From JBFMEX01 sp040752215 (GTDB lineage Bacteria; Pseudomonadota; Alphaproteobacteria; Rhizobiales; Hyphomicrobiaceae): a stretch of 64,000 nucleotides of DNA. Under the pieces are notes generated by a model. That model had not been told where the DNA came from, searched no databases, and saw nothing but the letters and a program-made list of their open reading frames with translations. Below, in pieces: positions 18,101 through 31,100 of this stretch. Where the stretch lies: the NCBI GenBank assembly GCA_040752215.1, contig JBFMEX010000069.1, forward strand, positions 1 through 64,000. Direction: 5' to 3'. The first letter of the stretch is position 1. Every line of letters begins with the position of its first letter. Position numbers and translations under genes: made by a program.

Positions 18101-18925
18101 GTGAAGAGATCGACGACCAGGATGCCCGATGCCGACCCGTTCTCCGTCTATGGCACCGAGATCGGCTCGCGCCTGCTGCTCGGCACCGCACAATATCCTT
18201 CGCCGCAGGTCATGGCGGACGCGGTCGCAGCATCGGGTGCCGGTATCGTCACGGTGTCGCTCCGGCGCGAGGCCGCGCGCGGGCGTGTAGGCGACCGCTT
18301 TCTCGCCCTGATCGAGGGCCTCGGCGTGAAGGTGCTGCCGAACACCGCCGGCTGCCGCAGCGCCAAGGAAGCGGTGACGACGGCGCTGATGGCGCGCGAG
18401 CTCTTGTCGACCGACTGGATCAAGCTCGAGGTGATCGCCAACGACGACACGCTGCAGCCCGACCTGTTCGGCCTCGTCGAGGCGGCGCGCACGCTGGCGG
18501 GCGAGGGATTCAAGGTGTTCCCGTATACGACCGAGGATCTCGGCGCCGCCGAACGGCTGCTCGCTGCCGGCTGCGAGATCCTGATGCCGTGGGGGGCCCC
18601 GATCGGCACCGGGCTCGGCCTCAACAACCGCTACGGCCTCGAGACCATGCGGGCCTATTTCCCCGGTGTGCCGCTGGTCGTCGATGCCGGTATCGGTGCT
18701 CCATCTCATGCCGCCGCAGCGATGGAGATGGGCTACGACGCGGTGCTGCTCAACACGGCGGTCGCCAAGGCCAGGGATCCCGTGCGCATGGCGCGCGCGT
18801 TTGCGGATGCGATCCGTGCCGGCCGCGAGGCCTACATCGCCGGCCTCATGGAGCCGCGCGACATGGCCGAGCCGTCGACGCCGGTCGCCGGCACGCCGTT
18901 CTTCGACATCGGCGCGAAGAGCTGA
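18101..18925 (+). CDS. thiG: Thiazole synthase ThiG
   Basis: 274 residues. A TIM-barrel enzyme that builds the thiazole phosphate from DXP, dehydroglycine and ThiS thiocarboxylate. The Schiff-base lysine region reads DWIKLEVIANDDTLQPD, and the phosphate-binding end includes MPWGAPIGTGLGL and VVDAGIGAPSHAAAAME. The GTG start is weakly supported; an ATG seven codons later is about equally likely. The stop overlaps the thiE start by one base. Confidence 0.96.
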   Translation: MKRSTTRMPDADPFSVYGTEIGSRLLLGTAQYPSPQVMADAVAASGAGIVTVSLRREAARGRVGDRFLALIEGLGVKVLPNTAGCRSAKEAVTTALMARELLSTDWIKLEVIANDDTLQPDLFGLVEAARTLAGEGFKVFPYTTEDLGAAERLLAAGCEILMPWGAPIGTGLGLNNRYGLETMRAYFPGVPLVVDAGIGAPSHAAAAMEMGYDAVLLNTAVAKARDPVRMARAFADAIRAGREAYIAGLMEPRDMAEPSTPVAGTPFFDIGAKS

Positions 18926-19593
18926 TGCCCCGATCCGAGCAGATTCGAGCGAAGGCCGATCCGTACGCGGGCCTCGATGTGTTCTATCCGATCGTGCCCG
19001 ACGTCGGCTGGCTACGCCGGCTCGCTCCGCTCGGCGTGCGCACGATCCAGCTGCGGCTCAAGGACGCGAGCGGCGAGGAGGTGCGCCGGCAGCTCGCCGA
19101 GAGCCTCGAGCTGGCGGCGCGCTACGGCGTGCAGCTGATCGTCAACGACTATTGGCGCGAGGCGATCGCGCTCGGCGCCGACTACGTTCACCTTGGCCAG
19201 GAGGACCTCGCCGCCGCCGACCGCGCCGCGCTCGCTGACGCCGGCGTGCGGCTCGGCATTTCAACCCACTCCGAGGGCGAGCTCGCCATCGCGCTTGCGG
19301 CCGAGCCCGACTACGTCGCGCTGGGTCCGATCTACGAGACCCGGCTCAAAGTCATGAAATGGGCGCCGCAGGGATTGGCGCGGCTCACGGACTGGAAGCG
19401 CCGGATCGGCTCGCTGCCGCTGGTCGCGATCGGCGGCCTGACGCCGGAGCGTGCCGACGCCGTGCTCGCGGCCGGGGCCGGCTCGCTCGCCGTCGTCACC
19501 GACTTCCTGACCCACGCCGAGCCGGAGCGGCGCGTCGCGACCTGGCTCGAGTGGGCCGAGACGGCGCGGGTGCGACGAGTCGCAGTCCGTTAA
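18925..19593 (+). CDS. thiE: Thiamine phosphate synthase ThiE
   Basis: 222 residues; the ATG overlaps the thiG stop (TGATG). TIM-barrel features of ThiE are present: TIQLRLKDASGEEVRRQ (pyrophosphate-binding lysine region), YVHLGQEDL, GISTHSEGEL, YVALGPIYETRLK and AIGGLTPERADAVLAAGAGSLAVV. It couples the thiazole and pyrimidine phosphates to thiamine phosphate. The cluster lacks thiC and thiO, which must be elsewhere. Confidence 0.95.
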   Translation: MPRSEQIRAKADPYAGLDVFYPIVPDVGWLRRLAPLGVRTIQLRLKDASGEEVRRQLAESLELAARYGVQLIVNDYWREAIALGADYVHLGQEDLAAADRAALADAGVRLGISTHSEGELAIALAAEPDYVALGPIYETRLKVMKWAPQGLARLTDWKRRIGSLPLVAIGGLTPERADAVLAAGAGSLAVVTDFLTHAEPERRVATWLEWAETARVRRVAVR

Positions 19594-19728
19594 CCACGTT
19601 CCGGTGCCCGCCGCGAACCCTTTTCATTGTGACAGAGACTTGGATTAGGGTCGCCCGCTGGTGTCGTGATCGCGCAACTCGTGACGTTCCGAGAGCCAAG
19701 CGTCGAACGAGTTTCGCTATCTGAACGA

Positions 19729-19753
19729 CATTAGCAATATCAGTGCTCTAATG
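19729..19753. promoter_or_regulatory. Dyad CATTAG-N13-CTAATG upstream of the CHAD gene
   Basis: Perfect 6-bp inverted repeat in the AT-richer part of the thiE-CHAD intergenic region, about 120 bp before the CHAD start. It may be an operator; nothing else supports it. Confidence 0.3.
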
Positions 19754-19870
19754 TGATCGAGACCGGGAAGTCCGCCCCGCAGCCCCGCCGAAAAGTGTGC
19801 TGCGGACTTCTCTGCCATCACACGAGCGCCTCGCATAGTGTCCGTTCCGGGCGTCGACAGTCCAGACCTC

Positions 19871-20950
19871 ATGGCCTACCGCTTCAAGCCCAGCCAGAGA
19901 CTAGACAAGAGCTTCCGGCGCATCGGCCTGGAGCAGATCGATTATTCGCTGGCACGCCTTGCCAGCAAGTCCGGCGATCACACCATCGACGTGCACGAGA
20001 CGCGCAAGTGCATGAAGCGTCTGAGGGCGCTCTTGCGCATCGCCCGGTCGGGCATCGGCGAGGCCGCGTTCAAGCGCGAGAACGCGTGCTTCCGAGACAT
20101 CGCCCAGCTGTTGGCCGCGACCCGCGATCGTCATGTGCTTCTGGAGACGCTGGTCAAGCTGCAGGCCGCTCGCGGGACCGACAACGCACGGCTCGTCGCG
20201 GCAATCGCCAGGGCGCGCGCAGTTCTCGATGCCGACAGCGAGCAGATGGTCGTGCCGCCCACCGCCGAGCGCAAGGCGCGGACCGCACTCCTCGAGGCCC
20301 GGAGCAGGTTCGAGCGCATCGCGCTCTCCGGCCGCGGCTTCAAGACGATGGAGGGCGGCCTGCGGCGAACCTATGCCGACGCCCGCGAGGCGCTGCCGGA
20401 GGCCTACCGGATCGGTACCGACGAGGCGTTCCACGAGCTGAGAAAGCACGTCCAGCACCACTGGCGGCACATGCTGCTGCTCTCGCGCGCATGGCCGGCG
20501 ATGTTCGCCGCGCGCGCCACCGCCGCACGCAATCTGTCGCAGGGGCTGGGCGACGACCACGACCTCGCCGTGCTGGCGGAGCTCGTCTCTCGCCTGTCGC
20601 CATCGCGGCTGAAGCGGGGCGAGGCGAGGCTCATCGTGGCGGCCGCACGGGAGCGTCAGGAGGAGCTGCGCTCGCTCGCACGTCTCATCGGCGAGCAGCT
20701 GCTGGCTGAGGAGCCGCGCGATTTCACCCGTCGCATGGCCGCCTATTGGCAGACCGCGCAGCGTCACGCCCGGCGGGGGGCGCAGCGCACCGACGTCCGC
20801 CCCGTGTCCGCGGGCGCAGTCGTCTGCTCGGTCGACCCCGACCTACCCGAATCGGTCAGCTCGCCGATGAGCCCGCCGCCGACGGCCGCTGCGGCTTCGA
20901 CCGTCGCGGCTCGTGCCAAGGCGCGGGGCCGAACGTCGCCCAAGAGCTGA
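19871..20950 (+). CDS. CHAD domain-containing protein
   Basis: 359 residues. The CHAD fold is a four-helix bundle with conserved histidines and basic residues that bind polyphosphate. Here they are seen in VHETRKCMKRLRALLRI, then FHELRKHVQHHWRHMLLL and LGDDHDLAVLAE. A disordered, Ser/Pro/Ala-rich basic tail covers the last ~50 residues. No CYTH domain is attached. The ATG before AYRFKPSQRLDKSF is preferred over a GTG 33 nt upstream. It is separated from thiE by about 280 nt and transcribed towards ppdK. Confidence 0.88.
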   Translation: MAYRFKPSQRLDKSFRRIGLEQIDYSLARLASKSGDHTIDVHETRKCMKRLRALLRIARSGIGEAAFKRENACFRDIAQLLAATRDRHVLLETLVKLQAARGTDNARLVAAIARARAVLDADSEQMVVPPTAERKARTALLEARSRFERIALSGRGFKTMEGGLRRTYADAREALPEAYRIGTDEAFHELRKHVQHHWRHMLLLSRAWPAMFAARATAARNLSQGLGDDHDLAVLAELVSRLSPSRLKRGEARLIVAAARERQEELRSLARLIGEQLLAEEPRDFTRRMAAYWQTAQRHARRGAQRTDVRPVSAGAVVCSVDPDLPESVSSPMSPPPTAAAASTVAARAKARGRTSPKS

Positions 20951-21089
20951 TCGGGCCGCGCGCCCCTGGCGTGTGCCACCGGCAGTGCGCTGCGAGGAGG
21001 GCTTCCGCAACCGCCGCCCTGTTGCTATGCCTCTGGCCCGGCGCGGCAATTGCGCACCCGTTGGTATGGGTGCCCGACGGAGGCGAGCG

Positions 21090-23816
<2,727 letters not shown>

Positions 23817-23907
23817 GCCCGCGCGGCGCGGGGCGGGAGCAGTGCTCCGGACCGGCTCCGACGGGTCGATTTGCGGTTGCCCGGCCTCTTGGTGTACCAG
23901 TGCTGGG

Positions 23908-24495
23908 ATGAGCGAGACGATGGCGAGAGCGATGCCCTTGTCGCTGCCCAACGTGCTGACGTACGGGCGCATCGCCGCCGTGCCGGCACTGGTCGCGTGC
24001 CTCTATTTCCTGGAGGGTGACATCGCCCGCTGGTCGGCATTCGGTCTGTTCGTGGCGGCTAGCTTCACCGACTGGCTCGACGGCTATCTGGCCCGCATGT
24101 GGGAGCAGGTATCCGCCCTCGGACGGATGCTCGACCCGATCGCCGACAAGCTGCTGGTCGGCGCGGTGTTGATCATGCTGGTCCACGACCACACCATCTC
24201 CGGTTTCTCGGTGTGGGCGGCGATCATCATTCTGTGCCGCGAGATCCTGGTCTCTGGACTGCGCGAGTTCCTCGCCGAGCTCAACGTCAAGGTGCACGTC
24301 ACCGAGCTCGCCAAGTGGAAGACCACGCTGCAGATGATCGCGCTGGCGGTGCTGATCGCCGGGCCGGCGGCCGACAAGGTCGTGCCGGGGATCACGGCCG
24401 GCGGCATCGTGCTGCTGTGGCTGGCGGCGTTGCTGACGCTGTGGACCGGCTACGATTATCTCAAGGCGGGTGTCCGCCACGCGATGGAGCGCTAG
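23908..24495 (+). CDS. pgsA: CDP-diacylglycerol--glycerol-3-phosphate 3-phosphatidyltransferase PgsA
   Basis: 195 residues, integral membrane. The CDP-alcohol phosphotransferase signature DG-x2-AR-x8-G-x3-D-x3-D is intact (DGYLARMWEQVSALGRMLD then PIAD). The start SLPNVLTYGRIAAVP is typical of PgsA. Makes phosphatidylglycerophosphate, the first committed step to PG and cardiolipin. Followed 4 nt later by moaD, an arrangement common in Rhizobiales. Confidence 0.95.
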   Translation: MSETMARAMPLSLPNVLTYGRIAAVPALVACLYFLEGDIARWSAFGLFVAASFTDWLDGYLARMWEQVSALGRMLDPIADKLLVGAVLIMLVHDHTISGFSVWAAIIILCREILVSGLREFLAELNVKVHVTELAKWKTTLQMIALAVLIAGPAADKVVPGITAGGIVLLWLAALLTLWTGYDYLKAGVRHAMER

Positions 24496-24499
24496 GCAA

Positions 24500-24775
24500 A
24501 TGGCGCCGGCCGGCTCCTCGAACGTGAAGCTGCTCTATTTCGCCTGGGTGCGTGAGGCGATGGGCCGCGCCGAGGAGGAGCTCGCCGTCCCGGCCGATGT
24601 CGCCACGGTCGCCGATCTCGTGCTGTGGCTGAAACGGCGGGGGCCGGAGTACGAGCACGCCTTCCGCCGCCCGGAGGTGATCCGCGCGGCGATCGACAAG
24701 GCGCACGTGAAGCCCGATGCACGGATCGCCGGCGCGCGCGAGATCGCCTTCTTCCCACCGGTCACGGGAGGCTAG
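24500..24775 (+). CDS. moaD: Molybdopterin synthase small subunit MoaD
   Basis: 91 residues ending in the diagnostic Gly-Gly (FFPPVTGG). Beta-grasp fold; begins VKLLYFAWVREAMGRAEEEL. Its C-terminal thiocarboxylate donates sulfur to precursor Z together with MoaE. The GTG eight codons in could be the true start, since the first residues are not conserved. It lies between pgsA and moaE in a tight operon. Confidence 0.94.
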   Translation: MAPAGSSNVKLLYFAWVREAMGRAEEELAVPADVATVADLVLWLKRRGPEYEHAFRRPEVIRAAIDKAHVKPDARIAGAREIAFFPPVTGG

Positions 24776-24778
24776 CGA

Positions 24779-25231
24779 ATGGCGGTGCGCGTGCAACGCG
24801 AGGACTTCGACCTCGGCCGCGAAGTCGCGGCGCTGACCGCCGGGCGCACCGATGTCGGCGCCATCGTCACTTTCACCGGCACCGTGCGCGGCGGCACGGG
24901 CGCGGGTGAGATCGCCGAGATGACCCTCGAGCACTATCCCGGCATGACGGAAGTCGAGATCGAGCGCGTCGAGCGCGAGGCGCTGGCGCGCTGGCCGCTG
25001 GCGGCGAGCCTCGTCGTGCACCGATACGGCACGCTGGCCCCCGGCGACAACATCGTCCTCGTCGTCACCGCCTCCGCGCACCGTCAGGCGGCGTTCGAGG
25101 CAGCCGAGTTCCTGATGGACTATCTCAAGACGCGGGCGCCGTTCTGGAAGAAGGAGACGGGGCCCGGTCGTGAGGGCAGCTGGGTCGATGCCCGCGAGGC
25201 GGACGAGGCGGCGCTGACGCGGTGGAAGTGA
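24779..25231 (+). CDS. moaE: Molybdopterin synthase catalytic subunit MoaE
   Basis: 150 residues. Conserved MoaE features: GAIVTFTGTVRGG, LEHYPGMTEVEIERV, VHRYGTLAPGD and the active-site segment YLKTRAPFWKKE. GGGAGG precedes the ATG and only 3 nt separate it from moaD. Forms the heterotetramer that inserts two sulfurs into precursor Z. Confidence 0.96.
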   Translation: MAVRVQREDFDLGREVAALTAGRTDVGAIVTFTGTVRGGTGAGEIAEMTLEHYPGMTEVEIERVEREALARWPLAASLVVHRYGTLAPGDNIVLVVTASAHRQAAFEAAEFLMDYLKTRAPFWKKETGPGREGSWVDAREADEAALTRWK

Positions 25232-25307
25232 TCACTGTTCGCATGGCGCGCCCCTGCGGGAACAGCCGCCGCGGGCGGGCGGAGATCAGCCGGCATGGCC
25301 ATCGACC

Positions 25308-25324
25308 GTTAAGGTCTCCTTAAC
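25308..25324. promoter_or_regulatory. CtrA-type box TTAA-N7-TTAAC
   Basis: The sequence GTTAAGGTCTCCTTAAC contains TTAA, seven bases, then TTAAC, matching the full consensus for the cell-cycle regulator CtrA of alphaproteobacteria. It is also a 6-bp dyad. It lies about 100 nt upstream of the amidase start, a sensible promoter position. Confidence 0.6.
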
Positions 25325-25426
25325 CCTTCCTGCCCAATAACCTTACGACCCGAAAAAGACCACACTCGTCGGCCATGACGAGACCGTCCTGGGGATTGGA
25401 CCGAGTTGCGTAGACGGGGGTCGAAC

Positions 25427-26746
25427 GTGAGCTTCGCGATTGCTGCGCGGCGCCTTCTGGCCGCGAGGGGGAGCTGTCTATCCATTGCCGGCCTGCTCCT
25501 CGGCGGCACGGTTGCTCCGCTTCACGCCGAGCCCACGACCCCATCCGAGCCTCCGCCGACCCTGCTCGCCCTGTCCACCGCCGCGACCGTTGTGCTGGCG
25601 CCGGCCCCGGCGGCCGAGCAAGCCCCTGCCGGCACCCGATTCGTGGTCGGGCTCGACCGGCCGGTCGAATTCCAAGTGTTCTCGCTCACCGGACCCAATC
25701 GGGTGATCGTCGATCTGCCCGACGTGAAGTTGCAGCTTCCGGCTCCCCCCGAAGGCAAGGCGGCCGGGCTAGTGAAATCCTTCCGTGGCGGGCTCTCTGC
25801 GCCCGGCAGGATGCGCATTGTCATCGACGTGACCGAGCCGGTCGTCGTCGAGAGCGCCAGGATCATCGCAGCCGTCGGCGCCAAGGGGCATCAGCTCGAC
25901 ATCCAGATCGCTCCGGCCAAGTCGATCGCCAGGAAGCCGTTGGCAAGCGAGCCCTATGGCCTCGGCGCACAGGGGCTGCAACCGCCGCTGCCGCAGCCCG
26001 CCGAGCGACCCGATGCCCGCGCCGCGCGCTCGTTCAAGCCGATCATCGTCATCGACCCCGGCCATGGTGGCCACGACAGCGGGGCTCTGCATCGTGGTAC
26101 GGTGGAGAAGGAGGTCGTGCTCGAGTTCTCGCGCGTGCTGAAGCGGCAGCTCGAGGCCACCGGCCGCTACAAGGTGCTGATGACTCGCGAGAGCGACGTA
26201 TTCGTCGATCTCGATGAGCGACGCGCGTTCGGCGAGCGCCATGGCGCGAACCTGTTCATTGCCGTGCATGCCGACTACGCCTCGACCAAAGCGCGCGGCG
26301 CCACCATCTACTCGCTGCGCGAGAGCGTGGCCAGGGACCTGAAGCGCTCGGCGAGCGCCGACGTCGAGGACCACCTGCTCTCCTCGCGCGAGGAGACAGT
26401 GGTCAAGGAGGCGAGCGGTGACGTCGGCACGGTCAAGGGCATTCTCGCCGACCTCGCCCGGCGCGAGCTCGACGTGACGCAGGAGCGCACCAGCATCCTG
26501 TCGCGCTCGGTGATCGAGTACATGGGCTCCTCCACCAATCTGCGCGACGACCCCGACAAGCAGGCCGCGTTTCGCGTGCTGAAGACCGCGCAATTCCCCT
26601 CCGTTCTGATCGAGCTCGCCTACGTCTCGAACAAGGAGGATGCGGCGCTGCTGAAGAGCGGGACGTGGCGCGAGAAGGTGTCGCGCTCGATCGTGACTGC
26701 GGTCGAGAACTACTTCGGCCACCAGCTGGCGCGCTTGCCGCTTTGA
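25427..26746 (+). CDS. amiC: N-acetylmuramoyl-L-alanine amidase (AmiC-type, AMIN + Amidase_3)
   Basis: 439 residues from a GTG after GGGGG; a TTG 21 nt upstream is possible. A signal peptide (IAARRLLAARG...LHA) is followed by an AMIN domain at about 70-165 (TRFVVGLDRPVEFQVFSL, VIVDLPDVKL) that targets septal peptidoglycan. A zinc amidase domain covers 205-435 with IDPGHGGHDSG, a downstream zinc-ligand Glu in EKEVVLEFS, VHADYAS and catalytic Glu in LIELAYVSN. It would cleave septal peptidoglycan cross-bridges during cell separation. A CtrA-type box upstream fits cell-cycle control. Confidence 0.94.
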   Translation: MSFAIAARRLLAARGSCLSIAGLLLGGTVAPLHAEPTTPSEPPPTLLALSTAATVVLAPAPAAEQAPAGTRFVVGLDRPVEFQVFSLTGPNRVIVDLPDVKLQLPAPPEGKAAGLVKSFRGGLSAPGRMRIVIDVTEPVVVESARIIAAVGAKGHQLDIQIAPAKSIARKPLASEPYGLGAQGLQPPLPQPAERPDARAARSFKPIIVIDPGHGGHDSGALHRGTVEKEVVLEFSRVLKRQLEATGRYKVLMTRESDVFVDLDERRAFGERHGANLFIAVHADYASTKARGATIYSLRESVARDLKRSASADVEDHLLSSREETVVKEASGDVGTVKGILADLARRELDVTQERTSILSRSVIEYMGSSTNLRDDPDKQAAFRVLKTAQFPSVLIELAYVSNKEDAALLKSGTWREKVSRSIVTAVENYFGHQLARLPL

Positions 26747-26975
26747 CCTTTGATCGTTCCCGCCCCGCCATCGCCCGCCCTTGGCGGTGACTCCGTGATC
26801 GGCGGACGCCCGACCTCTTCCGCTCGATTGGCCTCGACAGGATCGACTATCATTGGTTTAGTCGGCTCTCGCTTCGCGTGTGGACAATGGCGTCTCTCTC
26901 GCGCGCCCGGGGGAGCCACCCGGCCTCGGCCCCTCCGGTGGTGATCGTGATCTGCCGCTACAACATGAGGTCGTC

Positions 26976-28178
26976 GTGGACCCTACCGCAGCCGACAGCC
27001 AGCCCGCTGCCGTTCCTGTGCGCCTCTTGCGCCGGGCCTCGTGCAGGAGCGTTCTCTCCCCGCGGGCTCTGATCACGCTTGCAGCCGGAGCGCTGTTGCT
27101 GACGTCCGGCTCGGCGCTGGCGCAGGGCAAGGCTCCGCCGGGTGGACAGCCGCCCCCGAGCGTGGTGATCGAGCCGGCGCGCCTCGCCGACGTTTCCGAC
27201 CGGCAGACCTTCACCGGGCGCGTCGAGGCGATCGACAAGGTCAGGATCCGGGCCCGCGTGCAGGGTTTCGTGAAGTCGCGCAATTTCGAGGAAGGGCAGG
27301 AGGTCAAGAAGGATCAGGTTCTGTTCGAGATCGAGAGGGAGCCCTACGAGGCGGCGCTCGCGCTTGCGGTCGCCAATGTCGCCAACGCCAAGGCGGCGCT
27401 CGAGCTCGCGCAGTCGACGTTCGATCGCACCAGCACCCTGACCGGCCGCGGCACGGCTTCCGAGGCCCAGCTCGACGACGCGCGCTCCAAGCGGTCGCAG
27501 GCGCTCGCCGCCGTGGCCGCCCAGGAGGCGAGCCTCGATCGTGCCAAGCTCGATCTCGGCTACACCGAGATCCGCTCGCCCCTCGACGGACGAATCGGCA
27601 AGGCGACCTACTCGGTCGGCGAGCTGGTCGGCCCGAGTAGCGATCCGCTGGCGACGGTGGTTGCCCAGGACCCGATCTACGTCGCATTTCCGGTGCCACA
27701 GCGTATCTTCCTCGAGGTGCGGCGCCAGGGGAAGGCCGCCGATACCGTCGACGTGACGTTGCAGCTCGCCGACGGCAGCACCTACGAGCATGCCGGAGTC
27801 GTCACATTTGCCGAGGTCGAGACCAACGTCGGCACGGACACGATCACCGTCCGGGCGAGCTTCCCCAACCCCAAGCGCATCCTGATCGACCAGCAGCTGG
27901 TGGGCGTCTCGGTGGTCTCCCGGGAGCCCCAGAGGAAGCTCGTCGTCTCGCAGTCGACGATCCTGCTCGATCAGAAGGGTGCCTACGTGATGGTGGTCGG
28001 CGACGACAGCACAGTGCAGAGCCGGCGGGTCGAGCTCGGCGAGCAGCGCGGCCCCGACATCGTTGTCAACAACGGCCTCGCAGCCGGCGATCGGGTGATC
28101 ATCTACGGCCTGCAGAAGGTGCGCCCCGGCATCAAGGTCGAGGTCCACGAGCCGAAGTCGGCAGCATCCGGCAAATAG
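26976..28178 (+). CDS. RND efflux periplasmic adaptor (membrane fusion protein)
   Basis: 400 residues from a GTG with GAGG 5 nt upstream; the frame is open further but without a better site. The N-terminal signal segment (PRALITLAAGALLLTSGSALAQ) is followed by lipoyl halves (VRIRARVQGFVKSRNFEEGQ and LDLGYTEIRSPLDGRIG), a coiled-coil hairpin between them, then beta-barrel and membrane-proximal domains. It is the AcrA/MexE-type partner of the RND transporter 9 nt downstream. No outer-membrane TolC gene is in the operon. Confidence 0.93.
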   Translation: MDPTAADSQPAAVPVRLLRRASCRSVLSPRALITLAAGALLLTSGSALAQGKAPPGGQPPPSVVIEPARLADVSDRQTFTGRVEAIDKVRIRARVQGFVKSRNFEEGQEVKKDQVLFEIEREPYEAALALAVANVANAKAALELAQSTFDRTSTLTGRGTASEAQLDDARSKRSQALAAVAAQEASLDRAKLDLGYTEIRSPLDGRIGKATYSVGELVGPSSDPLATVVAQDPIYVAFPVPQRIFLEVRRQGKAADTVDVTLQLADGSTYEHAGVVTFAEVETNVGTDTITVRASFPNPKRILIDQQLVGVSVVSREPQRKLVVSQSTILLDQKGAYVMVVGDDSTVQSRRVELGEQRGPDIVVNNGLAAGDRVIIYGLQKVRPGIKVEVHEPKSAASGK

Positions 28179-28187
28179 GCGGCCGAC

Positions 28188-31100
28188 ATGATCTTCGACG
28201 TTTTCATCCGCCGGCCGCGCCTCGCGATGGTGATCTCGATCGTGATCACCCTCGCCGGGCTCATCGCCATGATGGTGATCCCGGTCGCCCAGTACCCAGA
28301 GATCGCGCCGCCGACGGTCAAGGTCGCCGCCACCTATGCCGGCGCCGACGCCAAGACGGTGGAGGAGAGCATCGCGCAGCCGCTTGAGAACGCCATCAAC
28401 GGCGTGACCGACATGCGCTACATGAAGTCGACCTCCGCCGCCGACGGCTCCTACAGCCTGACCGTGTCGTTCCTGCTCGGCACCAATCCGGACATCGACA
28501 CCGTCAACGTCCAGAACCGGGCCAATCTCGCCACCGCCAAGCTGCCCGAGGAGGTGCGCCGCACCGGCCTCACCATCTCCAAGGTCTCGACCGACCTGCT
28601 GCAGGTGTTCCAGTTCTATGCTTCCGACGGCACGCGCGACCAGCTGTTCCTGTCCAACTTCGTCACCATCAACATCATCGACGAGATCAAGCGCGTACCG
28701 GGCGTCGGCGACGCCTCGATCTTCGGCGCGCGCGACTATGCGATGCGGATCTGGCTCGATCCCGAGAAGCTCGGCAACTTCGACCTGTCGACCGGCGAGG
28801 TGATCCGCGCGGTCCAGTCGCAGAATGTCCAGGCCGCCGCCGGCCGCATCGGCGCTGCGCCGCTCCAGTTCGACCAGCGCCTTCAACTGACCATCACCAC
28901 TAAGGGCCGCCTGACGAGCACCGAGGAGTTCTCGAGCATCATCCTTCGCGCCGCGCCGGACGGCTCGTTCGTGCGATTGAAGGATGTGGCACGGGTCGAG
29001 ATGGAGGCGGCGTCGTTCGATTCCGCGACCAGCTACGACGGCAAGCCGGCGGCCGGTGTCGGCGTCTATCTTGCACCGGGAGCGAATGCGGTCAGCGTGG
29101 CAAACGCCGTCGCCAAGCGGCTCGATGAGCTGAAAGGCCGCTTCCCCGAGGGCGTCGCGTACGCCTACATCTACAACACGGCCGAGTTCGTCGAGGCGAT
29201 GATCGAGAAGGTCATCCACACCCTCGTCGAGGCGTTCGCGCTCGTTGCCATCGTCGTGTTCGTGTTCCTCGGCCGCGCGCGCCCGACGCTGATCCCGCTG
29301 ATCGCGGTACCGGTCGCCATCATCGGCGCGCTGGCGGTGATGCTGGCACTCGGCTATTCGGCCAACACCATCTCGCTGCTGGCGCTCGTGCTGGCGATCG
29401 GCATCGTCGTCGACGACGCGATCATCGTCGTCGAGAACGTCGAGCGCATCATGGAGCACGAGCCGCACCTGACGCCTGCGGAGGCGACACGCAAGGCGAT
29501 GAGCGAGATTGCCGGGCCGGTCATCGCCATCACGCTGGTGCTGCTCTCCGTGTTCGTGCCGGTCGCATTCCTGCCGGGCTCCTCCGGGGTGCTGTTCCGC
29601 CAGTTCGCGGTCACGATCTCGGCGGCGATGGTGATCTCGGCGATCAACGCGCTGACGCTCTCTCCGGCGCTGTGCTCGCTACTGCTGAAGCCGGGCCATC
29701 CGGTCGGCATCATGAAGCGACTGACCGCCGCGATCGACCGCGTCGCCGACGGCTATGGGCGGATCGTCGAGAGGCTCGTGACCTACTCGGCGTTGAGCCT
29801 CGTCGCCGTGGTGCTGACGGCGGCGCTGACCTACTTCGTGTTCTCGCGGACGCCGTCCGGGTTTCTGCCCGAGGAGGACAAGGGCTATCTCATCACCGTT
29901 CTGTCGTTGCCGCCGGGGGCCTCCCTCAACCGCACCGTCGAGGCGGCGAAGAAGGCGGAGGCGATCATCGTCACCGATCCGGCGGTGGATTCGGTGATGA
30001 GCGTCATCGGCGTGGACTTCCTCGGCGGCGGCACCTCGTCCAACGCCGGCGTCATGTTCGTGCGCTTGAAGCCCTATGAGCAGCGCACCGCGCGCAGCAT
30101 GCACTCGCTCCGTGTCGCAGGCCGCCTCGCCGGTGCGCTGGCGCCGCTCCCGGAGGGTCGCTTCGTCCCGCTCAATCCGCCGGCCATCTCGGGTCTCGGT
30201 CAGGTCGGCGGCTTCGAGTACATCCTCGAGGCGCTGCAGGGGCAGGCGCCGGCAGAGATGGCTGCGACCATGCGCGGGCTCATCGTCGCCGCCAACCAGC
30301 GCGCCGAGCTGGCCGGCGTGTTCTCGACCTTCGAAGCGGAGACGCCGCAGATCGCCCTCGACATCGATCGCGACAAGGTGCAGGCGCTGGGCGTCAACCT
30401 CGCTGATGTCTTCAACGCGCTGCAGGCGACGCTCGGCGGCTACTATGTCAACGACTTCAATCTCTACGGCCGCACCTGGACCGTCCGCCTGCAGGCCGAG
30501 CGTCAGTTCCGCGGCCGTCTCGACGATATCTATGCGATCTACGTCAAGAACGCGTCCGGGCAGGCGATCGCACTCTCCGCGTTCGCGCGCGCCGAGCTGG
30601 TCGTCGGCCCGCGCACGATCACCCGCTACAACAACTATCGCGCGGTGTCGATCAACGGCGGCCCGGCACCCGGCCGCGGCCCCGGCGAGGCGATCCAGGC
30701 CATGGAGCAGATCTCGGCCGGCACGTTGCCGAAGGGCTACGGCTTCGAGTGGACCGGCCAGGCGCTGGAGCAGAAGCAGTCGGCCGGGCAGACCCCGATC
30801 GTAATCGGCCTTGCGCTCGTGTTCGCGTTCCTGTTCCTGGTCGCCCTCTACGAGAGCTGGATCGTGCCGATCCCCGTACTGCTGTCGGTGGTGGTTGCAA
30901 TCCTCGGCGCCGTCGCCGCCTTGTGGTTGTTCCCGATGAGCTTCGTGCTCTACGCGCAGATCGGCATCGTCGTGCTGATCGCGCTGGCGGCCAAGAACGC
31001 GATCCTCATCGTCGCGTTCTCTTTGGAGCGGCGCGAGGCCGGCGCGAGCCTCGTCCAGTCGGCGATCGAGGGCGCGCGGCTGCGCTTTCGCCCTGTGATG

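Noticed and set aside
26958..29468. An 836-codon minus-strand open frame opposite the RND pump genes
   Set aside because: Antisense shadow with Asp/His/Arg-rich low-complexity sequence; the plus-strand genes have complete domain signatures.
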